Assembly: GCF_000380165.1 (NCBI RefSeq)
Contig: NZ_KB904635.1
Location: forward strand, 62,001-126,000
Length of the DNA: 64,000 nucleotides
Reading direction: 5' to 3'
Source: Wenjunlia vitaminophila DSM 41686
GTDB taxonomy: Bacteria; Actinomycetota; Actinomycetes; Streptomycetales; Streptomycetaceae
Of this stretch, positions 6,729-16,100 are shown piece by piece (position 1 is the first letter of the stretch; each line of letters begins with the position of its first letter). Both the position numbers and the translations under genes were made by a program. Below the pieces are notes generated by a model. It was not told the DNA's origin. It saw nothing but the letters and a program-made list of their open reading frames with translations, and searched no databases.

Positions 6729-8876
6729 CTACTGCGCCGCCTCCATCTGCCCGATCCGCTTGGCGGGGTCGGTCTCGGTCAGCAGCGGCAGCATCGTGCT
6801 GGCCACATCCCGCGGGGTGACCGGTCCCACGCTGCCTCCGTGGTCCACCTGGATGCCGGCGAAGGCCCCGCCGTAGAGCTCCTCCAGCGTCTCCAGGTCG
6901 AAGTGCGGCTCCAGCTTGCCGTTGACCGCGGTCATGGTCAGCACCTGGCTCAACGATCCCTCGGGGCTGAACGGGACCGGCGCGTAGCCGGGGACCTGGA
7001 CGGTGACCATGCCGGACATCGCGGGCTCACCGAACTCCTTGATGGCCCGGTCGATCTCGGCCTGGGTCACCTTGGGCTCCTGCCGGACACGGTCCAGCAC
7101 CACCGGGACGTCCTTCCCGGTCTCGGCGCGCTTGAGGTAGGCGTCGTGGACCTGCCGCACCGCCTTGTCGACATCGAGGGTGAGACCGGCCTTGCCGGGA
7201 ACGCCGACGGGCTCGCCGTCGACGAACTTCACCATGCCCTCACGGACCTCGCTGCCCTGCTTGGCGGCCAGGGCCTCCAACGAGGCGCGCAGCTTCTCCT
7301 CGTCGTAGGTGAACTCCGGCTCCGTGGTGCGCTCGCTGCCGAACAGCGAACCGATGACGGAGACCGGGTTGTAGTCACGGTGCGCCACCCCGCGCACGGT
7401 GGCCTCGGTGTCCAGCCCGAGGCCCACCACGCTCGGCTTGAGCTGGGTCTTGCCGTCGCCGATCTGCACGGTGAGCGGCGCGGTGGCCCGCTTGGCCAGC
7501 GCCTCGTCCAGGGTGTCCACCGCGTCCTGCTTGCTCTTGCCACCGATGTCCACGCCCAGCACGGTGGTCCCGTTGGGGACCTGTGCGTGGTCGAGGACCA
7601 GGCCGGCGCCGTAGGCCAGGGCAACCGCGCCCACCAGCGCGACACCGGCGAGCACCAGCTTGGAACGCCCGCGGCGGGCTGGCTGGGGCCCGGCCGGGCG
7701 GCTGCCCGCGTCGTCGGGTCCGGCGGTGTCGGCGTCCCGTTGCGGAGCCGCCGGGATGCCGCTGACCAGGGTGTCGCTGGTCAGGTCCGGGGTCCTGCGG
7801 CCGTAGCCCGCGGTGGACCCGGGCGGCGCGGTGGTCAGCGGGGGTTCTCCCTCGCTGGGCCGGGGGGGCAGCGGAGGCAGCGGCAGCATGTCCCCGGTCG
7901 CCGGGCCGGTGGTTGGTCCCGCATGCCGGGCGGGCCTCCCCTGCGGCGCGCCGGCCCCGGGGGCGTTGGGGATCGGGGGGAGTCCCGGGCCGGTTCCCCT
8001 GGGACCCGAGGGGCCGGGCGGCGGCGGCAGGCCCGGCCCCTGGTCACCACTGGCCGAACGGTAGCCCGGGAACATCGGCGTCTGGTCGCCCCGGCCACCG
8101 TGCTCGGGGGACCCCCCGTCCGGCCGCCAGGCGGGACCGCCGGCGCCCGGTGGCCCGTTGGGCTCCTGGCCGCCGGACGCGGTGGGCCCGGACTGGTACG
8201 GGAGCCGGGTCTTGCCGCCGGGGTCACCGGCGGGCCGCGCCGGCGGGGCCGGCGGGGGTGGCACCCGGTGTTGTGCGGTGGGTTCGTCCACCCCGGGGGC
8301 GGTGGGCGGCGGGGTGGTTGCGGTGGCGGACCTGGTGGGCGTCGGAGCGGCGTTGGCCGTCCCGGGGTTCCGCGCCGGGTCCTGCGCACCGGGGTTGGCA
8401 CCGGACGCCGGCCGGTTCCGCCGCGGCGAGAACCAGTCACTGGTGGTCCGACCCGCCTGTCCGGTGGAGCCGGTGGGGTCCGTCGGCGCCCCGGTCCGGG
8501 CCGCCCCCTTGGTCCCGGGGGCTGCTGACGACGCGGCCGGGGCCCCGCTCCTGCCCTCCGTGGCGGCACCGGGGAAGTCCCAGCCTGGTGGGAGCGCTCC
8601 GTCACCGGCGGCGTTGGACTCGCCGCCCTCCTCTCCCTCGTTCACCGTCTTGCGCACCACGACCGGTGGGATGGGGCGGGAACCGGGGATGTTGATGCGC
8701 ACCCGGGTGGTCAGGGTCGTCTCGGTCTTGGGCTCCCGGGCGGCGGGGTCCGTCTGGGTGCCGGGAGCAGCCGGGGGGTTCTGGGTGCCGTAGGGCGGTG
8801 TGCCCGACGGGTACGAGGTACCGCCGCCGCGCCCACCGTCCTGCGGAAATGGCGCTTTGTCAGTTTCACGACTCAA
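6729..8876 (-). CDS. YoaR/VanW-like wall protein with PG_binding_4 domains and a long disordered cytoplasmic arm
   Basis: The 715-residue protein starts at TTG 8876, seven bases after GGAGA; the open frame further upstream is antisense or out of frame to mshB. Residues 1-405 are Pro/Gly/Ala-rich and disordered, but contain two islands that look conserved: RVRINIPGSRPIPPVVVRKT (about 58-77) and TTSDWFSPRRNRP (about 144-156). One membrane helix lies at 406-428. Outside are two repeats of the PG_binding_4 type (NGTTVLGVDIGGKSKQDAVD marks the first). Such proteins are thought to bind or organise peptidoglycan. It lies downstream of mshB and the Rv1171-like gene. TATGGT at 9013-9018 on the minus strand may be its own -10 box. 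Confidence 0.8.
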   Translation of the reverse strand: MSRETDKAPFPQDGGRGGGTSYPSGTPPYGTQNPPAAPGTQTDPAAREPKTETTLTTRVRINIPGSRPIPPVVVRKTVNEGEEGGESNAAGDGALPPGWDFPGAATEGRSGAPAASSAAPGTKGAARTGAPTDPTGSTGQAGRTTSDWFSPRRNRPASGANPGAQDPARNPGTANAAPTPTRSATATTPPPTAPGVDEPTAQHRVPPPPAPPARPAGDPGGKTRLPYQSGPTASGGQEPNGPPGAGGPAWRPDGGSPEHGGRGDQTPMFPGYRSASGDQGPGLPPPPGPSGPRGTGPGLPPIPNAPGAGAPQGRPARHAGPTTGPATGDMLPLPPLPPRPSEGEPPLTTAPPGSTAGYGRRTPDLTSDTLVSGIPAAPQRDADTAGPDDAGSRPAGPQPARRGRSKLVLAGVALVGAVALAYGAGLVLDHAQVPNGTTVLGVDIGGKSKQDAVDTLDEALAKRATAPLTVQIGDGKTQLKPSVVGLGLDTEATVRGVAHRDYNPVSVIGSLFGSERTTEPEFTYDEEKLRASLEALAAKQGSEVREGMVKFVDGEPVGVPGKAGLTLDVDKAVRQVHDAYLKRAETGKDVPVVLDRVRQEPKVTQAEIDRAIKEFGEPAMSGMVTVQVPGYAPVPFSPEGSLSQVLTMTAVNGKLEPHFDLETLEELYGGAFAGIQVDHGGSVGPVTPRDVASTMLPLLTETDPAKRIGQMEAAQ

Positions 8877-9136
8877 GGCACGTTCTCCAGGTTCGCTACT
8901 GGGGCCCTCGGCAAACTGCGGGCGGCTCGCCGGTCGCATCCCGGCGGCCTCACGGGTGCATCCGGGGCGGACGCGTACGGCGTGGGCGGCGCCCGGCCGG
9001 GTTGCGCGCACCACCATACTGGGCAGCGGCGGGTCCTCACCCCCAACCCATAGGACTGGTTCGCTCCCTGTTGCCGGCGCTTTGTCCGGCTTCACCGTCG
9101 ACGGAACCGCATCACCGGATCGGGTGATACTGCTCG

Positions 9137-9553
9137 TCAACCACCAAGCCGGCCAGGGGTTCCTCCGTCTCCCGGCAGCCTCGGCAACGTGGCGCACATC
9201 ACTCCTGACATGGCGCCGAGCAGCAGGAAGAGGTAGAAACCGATGGTGGCGGGGAAGACCGCGTCCCCCTCCGGGCGGCTCATGGTGAGGGCGAGCACCG
9301 TGAACAGCCAGGCTCCGGAGGGCACCCAGGCACCGGCGCGGGTGCCGGTGAGCACGGTGCCGCCGTAGAACAGCCCGACGCACCCCGCCAGGGCGAGCAG
9401 CAGCCCGAACGGGAACCAGCCGTCCTGCACCAGCGAGCCCGCGGCGGCCACCGCGATGCCGAGCAGCGCCAGCACCGCGTAGCTGACCGCGCGCACCGGA
9501 GTGGACGTCGGGGCGGCGCCCGGCGCCGGGGGCGTGCTCCGCACGGCGCTCAC
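9137..9553 (-). CDS. Four-helix membrane protein of the mshB operon (Rv1171-like)
   Basis: The 138-residue product has four hydrophobic segments (about residues 22-42, 47-67, 79-92 and 101-120). It starts at a GTG that overlaps the mshB stop by four bases (GTGA), so the two are translationally coupled. A small membrane protein immediately after mshB is also found in mycobacteria (Rv1171), and a DUF6113-type protein sits there in Streptomyces, from memory. Function unknown. Confidence 0.75.
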   Translation of the reverse strand: MSAVRSTPPAPGAAPTSTPVRAVSYAVLALLGIAVAAAGSLVQDGWFPFGLLLALAGCVGLFYGGTVLTGTRAGAWVPSGAWLFTVLALTMSRPEGDAVFPATIGFYLFLLLGAMSGVMCATLPRLPGDGGTPGRLGG

Positions 9554-10446
9554 ACCCCGAGCCCGGCGAAGAGGTCCTCTTCGCGTCCCGAGGTGCCCGG
9601 CTCGCCCGGTGTGCCGCGCACCAGCCGGTAGAACTCGCGGGCCGGCAGCGGCTGTCCCAGGTCGTTGGAGAGGGCGAAGAACGGCCCGTCCACAGCGATC
9701 TGGGTGGCGTGCGCCCGCATCGCCGCGGCCTTGCGGTCCGCGTACGGCGAGCCGTCCACCGCGGCGGAGACCACGTCGTCCGCCACCAGCCCCGGAACGT
9801 CGTCGACCGAGGCGATCCCGGGGAACGGCACCGGTTTGTGGGCCGCACGCAGCCGTTCCAGCGCCGTCTCCACGAACGAGCGGGGCAGACAGTTCCAGTA
9901 GACCTTGGCCACGGAGTGCGGCTGACCGAGGTCGGGCCGGAACGCGGCGTCCTCGGAGAGGTCCACCGCCCGCATGGCGATCTGGTGCGCCCGGATGTGA
10001 TCCGGGTGACCGTAACCGCCGTTCGGGTCGTAGGTGACCAGCACCTGGGGACGCACCTCGCGGATGACGGCCACCAGGTGCGGGGCCGCGTCGTCCACCG
10101 GGGTGCGCCACAGGCAGTCGGGACGCTCGTTCTGCGGGGTTCCCATCATCCCCGAGTCGCGGTAGCGTCCTGCCCCACCCAGGAACCGGTGATCCACCAC
10201 ACCGAGCTCGCGCATGGCGGCAGCGAGTTCACCGATCCGGTGCTGACCAAGCCGATCCTCACGGTCGGCTGCCAGGTGCGCGAGTTCGGGCGGGATGATC
10301 TCGCCCTCCTCGCCGAGGGTGCAGGTCACCAGGGTGACATGTGCTCCCTCGGCAACGTACCTGGCCATCGTGGCACCGTTGCCGATGGACTCGTCGTCGG
10401 GATGCGCGTGCACCAGCAGCAGACGCCGATCAGGCAGTTCGCTCAT
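9550..10446 (-). CDS. mshB: N-acetyl-1-D-myo-inositol-2-amino-2-deoxy-alpha-D-glucopyranoside deacetylase MshB
   Basis: This 298-residue zinc deacetylase removes acetate from GlcNAc-inositol in mycothiol synthesis. The LmbE/PIG-L signature AHPDDES places zinc ligands at His15 and Asp18, and the second site GYGHPDH has His147. Length and termini match the mycobacterial enzyme. The ATG is preceded by TAGGCT-N6 rather than a Shine-Dalgarno sequence, pointing to a leaderless message. The stop overlaps the following membrane-protein gene. Confidence 0.95.
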   Translation of the reverse strand: MSELPDRRLLLVHAHPDDESIGNGATMARYVAEGAHVTLVTCTLGEEGEIIPPELAHLAADREDRLGQHRIGELAAAMRELGVVDHRFLGGAGRYRDSGMMGTPQNERPDCLWRTPVDDAAPHLVAVIREVRPQVLVTYDPNGGYGHPDHIRAHQIAMRAVDLSEDAAFRPDLGQPHSVAKVYWNCLPRSFVETALERLRAAHKPVPFPGIASVDDVPGLVADDVVSAAVDGSPYADRKAAAMRAHATQIAVDGPFFALSNDLGQPLPAREFYRLVRGTPGEPGTSGREEDLFAGLGV

Positions 10447-10452
10447 GCGCCC

Positions 10453-10458
10453 AGCCTA
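10453..10458 (-). promoter_or_regulatory. -10 box TAGGCT of leaderless mshB transcript
   Basis: On the minus strand TAGGCT is followed by exactly six bases (GGGCGC) and the mshB ATG. A weak CTGACC lies about 15 bases upstream as a possible -35. Confidence 0.5.
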
Positions 10459-10475
10459 AAGGCGCCCCCCACCGG

Positions 10476-10670
10476 TCAGAAGTCGATGTCCTCGATCATT
10501 TCGGCGACACTGGTGTTGAGGTCATCGATGGTCGGCGCCGCTGACGAGCTGGCGAGATAGAACCCCAGGAGTACACAGACGATCGCATGCCCCGTGTTCA
10601 GCCCCGACTTCTTGATCAACAAGTACACGATGACCAACAGCAGCACCACCACAGAAACTGTCAGTGCCAC
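10476..10670 (-). CDS. 64-residue membrane protein
   Basis: A GTG start follows AGGAGGT at good spacing. The protein has a hydrophobic helix at residues 3-20, a short KKSGLNTGHA turn, a second hydrophobic stretch (IVCVLLGFYLASSS, about 30-44) and an acidic tail ending AEMIEDIDF. Small actinobacterial proteins with the same GHA-(hydrophobic)-GFYLA-(S/T)-AP layout exist, but I cannot name a function. It lies 29 bases before mshB, which seems to have its own promoter. Confidence 0.7.
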   Translation of the reverse strand: MALTVSVVVLLLVIVYLLIKKSGLNTGHAIVCVLLGFYLASSSAAPTIDDLNTSVAEMIEDIDF

Positions 10671-10823
10671 AGCGGCTCACCTCCTGGTTTCATGGTCGGC
10701 ACGGGGCATCGCGGTCATACCCCTGATCGTAAGCGGGCGGTCGCTCAGCGTGCGCCGGAATATGCCGGTGCACGGAAGCACCGGGGGGCGCACATGCTTT
10801 CGTAATCGGTCGAGCCCCATGCG

Positions 10824-10829
10824 TAGGCT
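10824..10829 (+). promoter_or_regulatory. -10 box TAGGCT of leaderless peptidase transcript
   Basis: TAGGCT, six bases (CGGGGA), then the ATG at 10836. The same hexamer and spacing precede mshB on the other strand. Confidence 0.5.
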
Positions 10830-10835
10830 CGGGGA

Positions 10836-13184
10836 ATGACCTCGGAAACCTCGTATCCCAGGCAGCTCGCCAGGACCCAGCGGTTCACCCTCGGTGCACC
10901 CCGCTCGTTCACCGTCGCACCTGACGGCTCGCGAGTGGTCTTCCTGCGTTCCCGATCCGGAACGGACCGGGCGAACCTGCTCTGGGTCCTCGACCTCGAC
11001 GCCGCGGGCACCGACGGCGCCCCGGAACACGGCGCCGGTGGACCCGGTCGCGCTGAACCCTCGGGTACCGAACCCTCCGCCTCCGAACGTGTGGTCGCGG
11101 ACGCGGAAGCCCTGCTCGGCGGCACCGCCGAGACCTTGTCCGCCCAGGAGCGGGCCCGGCGCGAGCGGAGCCGTGAGGGCTCCGCCGGCATCGTCGGCTA
11201 CGCCACGGACGGCGCCGTCGAACGCGCGGCCTTCACGCTCTCCGGACGGCTGTTCTGCGTGGAGTTGCGGTCCGGCACCCCCAGGGAACTGCCGGTGCCG
11301 GGGCCGGTGATCGACCCCCGTCCCTCCCCCGACGGCCGCCACGTCGCCTACGTGGCCAACGGCGCGCTGCGGGTGGTCGGTGCCGACGGCAGCGGTGACG
11401 TGGCCCTGGCCGAACCCGCCGGAGCGGGCAGGACCTGGGGCCTCGCGGAGTTCATCGCGGCCGAGGAGATGGACCGCAACCGTGGTTTCTGGTGGTCGCC
11501 GGAGAGCGACCGCCTGCTCGCCGCGCACGTGGACGACTCCCCGGTGCGCCGCTGGTGGATCAGCGACCCGGCCAACCCGGACGCCGCCCCCACCCAGATT
11601 CCCTACCCGGCCGCCGGCACCCCCAACGCGGAGGTGACGCTGGCCCTGGTGGGCCTCGACGGCTCGCACACCGCGGTGAGCTGGGACCGCAAGCGTTACC
11701 CGTACCTGGCCCGGGTCCACTGGAGCGCGGGCAGCCCGCCGATCCTCCTCGTCCAGGCACGCGACCAGCACAGTCAACTCGTCCTCTCCGTGGACACCGA
11801 GACGGGCCGGACCCTCCCCCTGCACGCGGAGCAGGATCCGGTCTGGCTGGAGCTGTTCCCCGGTGTCCCCGCGTGGACGCCGGACGGCCGTCTGGTCCGG
11901 GTCGCCGACGAGGCCGGCGCCCGGGTTCTGGCCGTCGGGGACAAGGTTCTGACAACCCGCTCGCTGCACGTTCGCGCCGTGCTCGACATCGGCGCGCAGG
12001 ACGTGCTGTTCGCCGCCTCCCAGGGGGAGGGGGTCGCCGGCGCACAGGACACCGAGGACGCCCCGGACGCCGACGCCCGGGGCGCCGCGGCCGGTCCGGG
12101 AGGCCCCGCCGGGGACGAGGGGGCGCTGGGACACTGCCGGGTCGCGGTGTACCGGGGGTGGTACCGCGGGCCGCGGGCGTGGACCGTGGAGGCGGTCAGC
12201 GACCCGGACGCGGGGCTGGCCTCCGCCGCCCGCGGCGGTGACGTCACCGTGCTGACCACGGCGGGCCTGGACCGGCCGGGGAGCAGGACACAGGTGGTCC
12301 GGCTGGACGAGGGCCGCCGGGTGGTGGCCTCGATCGCCTCCCACGCCGCCACCCCGGTGCTGGTCGCCAGGCCGGTGCTGCGGCGCGCGGGCACCCTGGG
12401 CATCCCCGCCGCGGTCCTGCTGCCCACCGGCTACCGCGAGGGCGACGGCCCCCTGCCGGTGCTGATGGACCCCTACGGGGGGCCGCACGGAGCACGCGTG
12501 GTCCCCACGCACAACGCCCACCTGACGTCGCAGTGGTTCGCGGACCAGGGGTTCGCGGTGGTCGTCGCCGACGGTCGGGGCACCCCCGGCCGGTCCCCCG
12601 GCTGGGAGAAGGCGGTCGCCGGTGACCTCGCGGGGGTGACGTTGGACGACCAGGTGGCGGCCCTGCACGCGTTGGCCGAGGAGTTCCCGCTCGACCTCGA
12701 CCGGGTGGGCATCCGCGGCTGGTCGTACGGCGGCTACCTGGCGGCACTCGCGGTGCTGCGCCGCCCCGACGTGTTCCACGCCGCGGTGGCCGGGGCCCCG
12801 GTGACCGACTGGCGGCTGTACGACACCCACTACACCGAGCGCTACCTCGGCCTGCCGGACCAGGCAGCCGCGGTCTACGAGGCCACCTCGCTGGTCGGTG
12901 ACGCCGGCCTGTTGGGGGCCGCCCAGGTGGCCAGGCCGCTGATGATCGTCCACGGGTTCGCCGACGACAACGTGGTGATGGCCCACGCCCTGCGGCTGTC
13001 CTCCGCGCTGCTCGCGGCCGGCCGGCCGCACGAGGTGCTGCCGCTCACCGGGGTCACCCACATGGCGAGCCAGGAGGAGGTGGCGGAGAACCTGCTGCTG
13101 CTCCAGGTGGACTTCCTGCGGCGGTCCCTGGGCATCAGCCGACTCCCGGCCCCGGACGTCCCCGGGGCCGGCGAGGGTTCTTGA
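10836..13184 (+). CDS. S9 family peptidase (dipeptidyl-peptidase IV type)
   Basis: The 782-residue protein has an N-terminal DPP4-type beta-propeller (about 30-500) and a C-terminal alpha/beta-hydrolase. The catalytic triad is readable: Ser630 in GWSYGGYLA, Asp710/711 in FADDNV and His742 in VTHMA. FIAAEEMDRNRGFWW carries the paired glutamates that bind the free N-terminus in DPP4 enzymes, so an N-terminal dipeptidase is likely. An Ala/Gly/Glu-rich insert at about 405-435 is low-complexity. No signal peptide is seen, so it is probably cytoplasmic and could process peptides imported by the ABC systems that follow. Confidence 0.92.
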   Translation: MTSETSYPRQLARTQRFTLGAPRSFTVAPDGSRVVFLRSRSGTDRANLLWVLDLDAAGTDGAPEHGAGGPGRAEPSGTEPSASERVVADAEALLGGTAETLSAQERARRERSREGSAGIVGYATDGAVERAAFTLSGRLFCVELRSGTPRELPVPGPVIDPRPSPDGRHVAYVANGALRVVGADGSGDVALAEPAGAGRTWGLAEFIAAEEMDRNRGFWWSPESDRLLAAHVDDSPVRRWWISDPANPDAAPTQIPYPAAGTPNAEVTLALVGLDGSHTAVSWDRKRYPYLARVHWSAGSPPILLVQARDQHSQLVLSVDTETGRTLPLHAEQDPVWLELFPGVPAWTPDGRLVRVADEAGARVLAVGDKVLTTRSLHVRAVLDIGAQDVLFAASQGEGVAGAQDTEDAPDADARGAAAGPGGPAGDEGALGHCRVAVYRGWYRGPRAWTVEAVSDPDAGLASAARGGDVTVLTTAGLDRPGSRTQVVRLDEGRRVVASIASHAATPVLVARPVLRRAGTLGIPAAVLLPTGYREGDGPLPVLMDPYGGPHGARVVPTHNAHLTSQWFADQGFAVVVADGRGTPGRSPGWEKAVAGDLAGVTLDDQVAALHALAEEFPLDLDRVGIRGWSYGGYLAALAVLRRPDVFHAAVAGAPVTDWRLYDTHYTERYLGLPDQAAAVYEATSLVGDAGLLGAAQVARPLMIVHGFADDNVVMAHALRLSSALLAAGRPHEVLPLTGVTHMASQEEVAENLLLLQVDFLRRSLGISRLPAPDVPGAGEGS

Positions 13185-13197
13185 CGGGCCGGAGGCA

Positions 13198-13217
13198 GGG
13201 CCGTCGGTGAACGGCCC
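13198..13217. terminator. GC-rich hairpin between convergent genes
   Basis: GGGCCGT (13198-13204) and ACGGCCC (13211-13217) form a 7-bp stem with a six-base loop between the stops of the peptidase and the facing membrane-protein gene. Confidence 0.5.
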
Positions 13218-13252
13218 CCCGCGATCCCGCCGGGTGAGTAACGACCGCATGG

Positions 13253-14434
13253 CTACCAGCCCTGCCGTCCGTCCTGGGGCGGCGGACCGTATCCGCCCTG
13301 GGGCGGGGGCGGGGGCCCCGGCGGCATCGCCGGTCCCCAGTGGGGCTGTTGCGGGGCGGCGCCGGGAGCACCCGGCCCCCAGCCGGGGGCCGGCGCACCC
13401 GGCCCACCCATCGGCCCGGGCTGGCCCCACCCCGGGCCCGTGGGCTGCCAGGCCGGCGCCGGCTGGCCGGAGTGGTCCGCGGGCTCGGTGGGCAGCAGCG
13501 CGAGCAGCACCGCCAGGCCGGCCACGATGTAGTAGATGCTGGTCAACTGCCACAGGACGTCGTCGGTTCCCAGGATGTCGGTGTCCAGGAACCAGTCGCT
13601 GTCGATGTAGCTGGTGACGTCGAGCACGCCGACGACCAGCAGCATCCAGCCGGCGATCAGGCCGGCCGGCCGGCTCGCCGCGGAGCGGGCGGCCCCGGCC
13701 AGGGCCGCCACCCCGAAGAAGACGACAGCGGCCCAGGCGTACACCGCGGGCTGGACCTCGGTGAGCGCCCGGTCCGGGGTTTCACCAGTGAGGAGATACT
13801 TGTAACCGTCCCACTCGAGATCAACGAGCAGGTAGATCTGCCAGGCGGCCCCCGCCAGCGCGGCCCCACCGAGCAGCAGCAGGGAGGCGACGGCACCGGC
13901 CGGCTTGGGCGCCACCGGCGGCAGCGCGGGCTCGGGGGGCGGGCCGCCGGGGCCGGTCGGGGCGTTCGCGGGTCGGCGTCCGACGAGGACCACCAGCAGC
14001 AGGACGAGCCCCAGGACGAGTTCGGTGATCAGGGTGGCCAGGGCCCACTTGCCGTAGGAGACCGTCTCGAACCCGTCGTAGGCGTCGATGCTCACCAGGG
14101 CCAGGAGGGGGGCGGCCCGCAGGACCACGGTGAGCACGCCGACGGTGACGAGTCCGGGCAGCGCCGCGGCGGTGCGGCAGAACGCCACTCCGGCCAGGAA
14201 CAGCACCAGGAACTGGAGGTCGAGCTGGGTGGTGACCTTGTAGTCGGCGGTGAATCCCGCCCCGTACACCCAGGACCAGAACATGTCGTGCAGGCCGACC
14301 TCGGCGATGTCCCTGATGATCGCAACGAGGGTGTACAGCGCGAGCAGCGCGCACAGAACACCCGCGAACCCCCTGGCGTCGCGCGTCAGCACCAGTCTCT
14401 GGTGCGTGAAGTTCGCCGGATGTATCTGACTCAT
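13253..14434 (-). CDS. Multi-pass membrane protein with Pro/Gly-rich tail
   Basis: The 393-residue protein starts at ATG 14434 (MSQIHPANFTHQRLVLTRDA) after GGTGGAG. About eight hydrophobic segments fall in two halves separated by a Pro-rich loop (about 175-200), with acidic extracellular-looking loops (SYIDSDWFLDTDILGTDD). The last 70 residues are a disordered GWGQPGP/GGPGAPAPGW tail like those of several actinomycete membrane proteins. No recognisable enzyme or transporter motif. Unknown function. Confidence 0.7.
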   Translation of the reverse strand: MSQIHPANFTHQRLVLTRDARGFAGVLCALLALYTLVAIIRDIAEVGLHDMFWSWVYGAGFTADYKVTTQLDLQFLVLFLAGVAFCRTAAALPGLVTVGVLTVVLRAAPLLALVSIDAYDGFETVSYGKWALATLITELVLGLVLLLVVLVGRRPANAPTGPGGPPPEPALPPVAPKPAGAVASLLLLGGAALAGAAWQIYLLVDLEWDGYKYLLTGETPDRALTEVQPAVYAWAAVVFFGVAALAGAARSAASRPAGLIAGWMLLVVGVLDVTSYIDSDWFLDTDILGTDDVLWQLTSIYYIVAGLAVLLALLPTEPADHSGQPAPAWQPTGPGWGQPGPMGGPGAPAPGWGPGAPGAAPQQPHWGPAMPPGPPPPPQGGYGPPPQDGRQGW

Positions 14435-14849
14435 GGCTCCACCGCCCCCGCATCGATCACGACGCAACGCTAACCGGTGGCATACCCGTCCGCACAGGGG
14501 GATAGGCACCACGATCCCCGGCCAGTCGAACCGGTGGGCCCGAGCCGGCCGGCGACGCCCGCCCGGCAGGGTGGCGATCGCAGCGCGGTGTTCGCATATC
14601 GGTGACGCAAGGGCCCGGCTGGCGGTGGATCAGTGGGCCCGGTGCGAGTCTGCCCCGGCCAGGGAGGCGGCAAACGATCAATGTCCAGCACGAAGAGACG
14701 TCGATCTGCACTCTGTTCGATCAAGAAACATCAGTTTACGGCGGAGCCGTGCACTGGCCTCTTGACGTCATAACAAATCGGTTGCGAGAGTCCCGCTCAG
14801 CCCGCAGCGCCGACCGCGGGGTCAACCGCATCGACGGGGGGACATCGCG
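14435..14849. other. Promoter region of the first peptide-uptake operon
   Basis: This gap separates two divergent genes. It contains TTGACG (14762-14767), a reasonable -35 that also overlaps the palindrome TGACGTCA at 14763-14770, but no good -10 box at 17-18 bases. A short inverted repeat TGTT-N8-AACA occurs at about 14715-14731. The last bases (CGACGGGGGG) provide the ribosome site for the permease gene. No coding frame was supported. Confidence 0.4.
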
Positions 14850-15896
14850 ATGGCCTTATCTCCTCGGTCCGCCTCCGCGGGCGACGCCGACGCCGCCGCG
14901 GCAGGTACCACCGCCATCCTGCCGCACCCGACCGCGTCGCCGTCCAGCGGGGGTGGTCCGGCAGGACGTTCGCCGGGACAGCTCATGTGGCGGCGCTTCC
15001 GGCGGGACAGGACCGGCATGGTCTGCGCCGGCGTCGTGCTGTTCTTCTTCGCCCTGGGCCTCCTCGCCCCGGTGATCTCCCGGCTCTACGGCAAGGACCC
15101 GTACACCCTGTACGGGCAGGATCGGCCGGGCCTGCTCAACGAGTACGGCTACCCGATCAAACCCAACGGCGGCATCGACGGTGAGTTCTGGTTCGGCATC
15201 GAACCCATCCTCGGCCGCGACGTGCTCACCCAGCTCCTCTACGGCATCCGCACCTCGCTGCTGATCGCCCTCGCGGTGACCGTGGCCACGGTGGTGACGG
15301 CGATCGTGCTCGGCGTTGCCGCCGGCTACCTGGGGGGCCGCACCGACTACCTGATCGGGCGCACCATCGACCTGCTGCTCGCCTTCCCCGCGCAGCTCTT
15401 CTTCATCGCGTTCCTCCCGGTCGTGGTGGCCCTGTTCGTGGACCCCCAGGACGAGACGCCCACCTACGTCCGGGTGCTGGCGTTGATCGCGGTCCAGTGG
15501 TTCCTCGGCTGGATGGGGTTGGCCCGGATCCTCCGGGCGCAGGTGCTCAGCCTGCGTGAACGGGAGTTCATCGAGGCCGCCAAGCTGAGCGGCGCCTCCC
15601 CGTGGCGGATCATCCACAAGGAACTGCTGCCCAACCTGGTGACGCCGATCCTGGTGCAGGCCACCCTGATGCTGCCCAACTTCGTCACCGCGGAGGCCGG
15701 CCTGTCGTTCCTCGGGGTCGGCATGGTCGAGCCCACCCCGGACTGGGGGCGGATGTTCGCCATCGGCGCGAAGGTCTACCAGAACGACCTGACCTACATG
15801 TTCTTCCCCGGCGTCGCGATGGTGGTCTTCATCGTCGCCTTCAACCTCCTCGGGGACTCGATCCGGGACGCCTTCGACCCCAGGACCACCCGTTGA
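14850..15896 (+). CDS. Peptide ABC transporter permease, DppC/OppC type (operon 1)
   Basis: The 348-residue inner-membrane permease has six membrane segments and an N-terminal cytoplasmic Ala/Pro-rich extension of about 45 residues. The BPD_transp_1 EAA loop is EFIEAAKLSGASPWRIIHKE, and the C-terminal GDSIRDAFDPR is the OppC signature. The insert WFGIEPILGRDVLTQLLYG is typical of the family. Unusually it is the first gene, ahead of the binding protein and the DppB-type permease. Confidence 0.93.
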   Translation: MALSPRSASAGDADAAAAGTTAILPHPTASPSSGGGPAGRSPGQLMWRRFRRDRTGMVCAGVVLFFFALGLLAPVISRLYGKDPYTLYGQDRPGLLNEYGYPIKPNGGIDGEFWFGIEPILGRDVLTQLLYGIRTSLLIALAVTVATVVTAIVLGVAAGYLGGRTDYLIGRTIDLLLAFPAQLFFIAFLPVVVALFVDPQDETPTYVRVLALIAVQWFLGWMGLARILRAQVLSLREREFIEAAKLSGASPWRIIHKELLPNLVTPILVQATLMLPNFVTAEAGLSFLGVGMVEPTPDWGRMFAIGAKVYQNDLTYMFFPGVAMVVFIVAFNLLGDSIRDAFDPRTTR

Positions 15897-16100
15897 CCGG
15901 GGCGGCCCACGCCGGTGGGCGGGGGTTCAGCTCCCGCGACCCGTCACGGCGTCACCGTTCCACCTGAACCACCCGCGTGACCGCGTGCCAGCGTTCACGC
16001 CAGCAGCACCGCGCACCACCAGCGTCGGGCGACGGGCGGGAAGGACGCCCGGCGGCGACCCAGCCGGACACAAACTCAGGGACAGGCAGGTGCAGTCACA

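Noticed and set aside
9550-9848. The open frame of the YoaR-like gene extends upstream through mshB to 9848
   Set aside because: The upstream part lies in another phase of mshB and the Rv1171-like gene, with nonsense composition. TTG 8876 has a ribosome site at the right distance and starts the protein cleanly.
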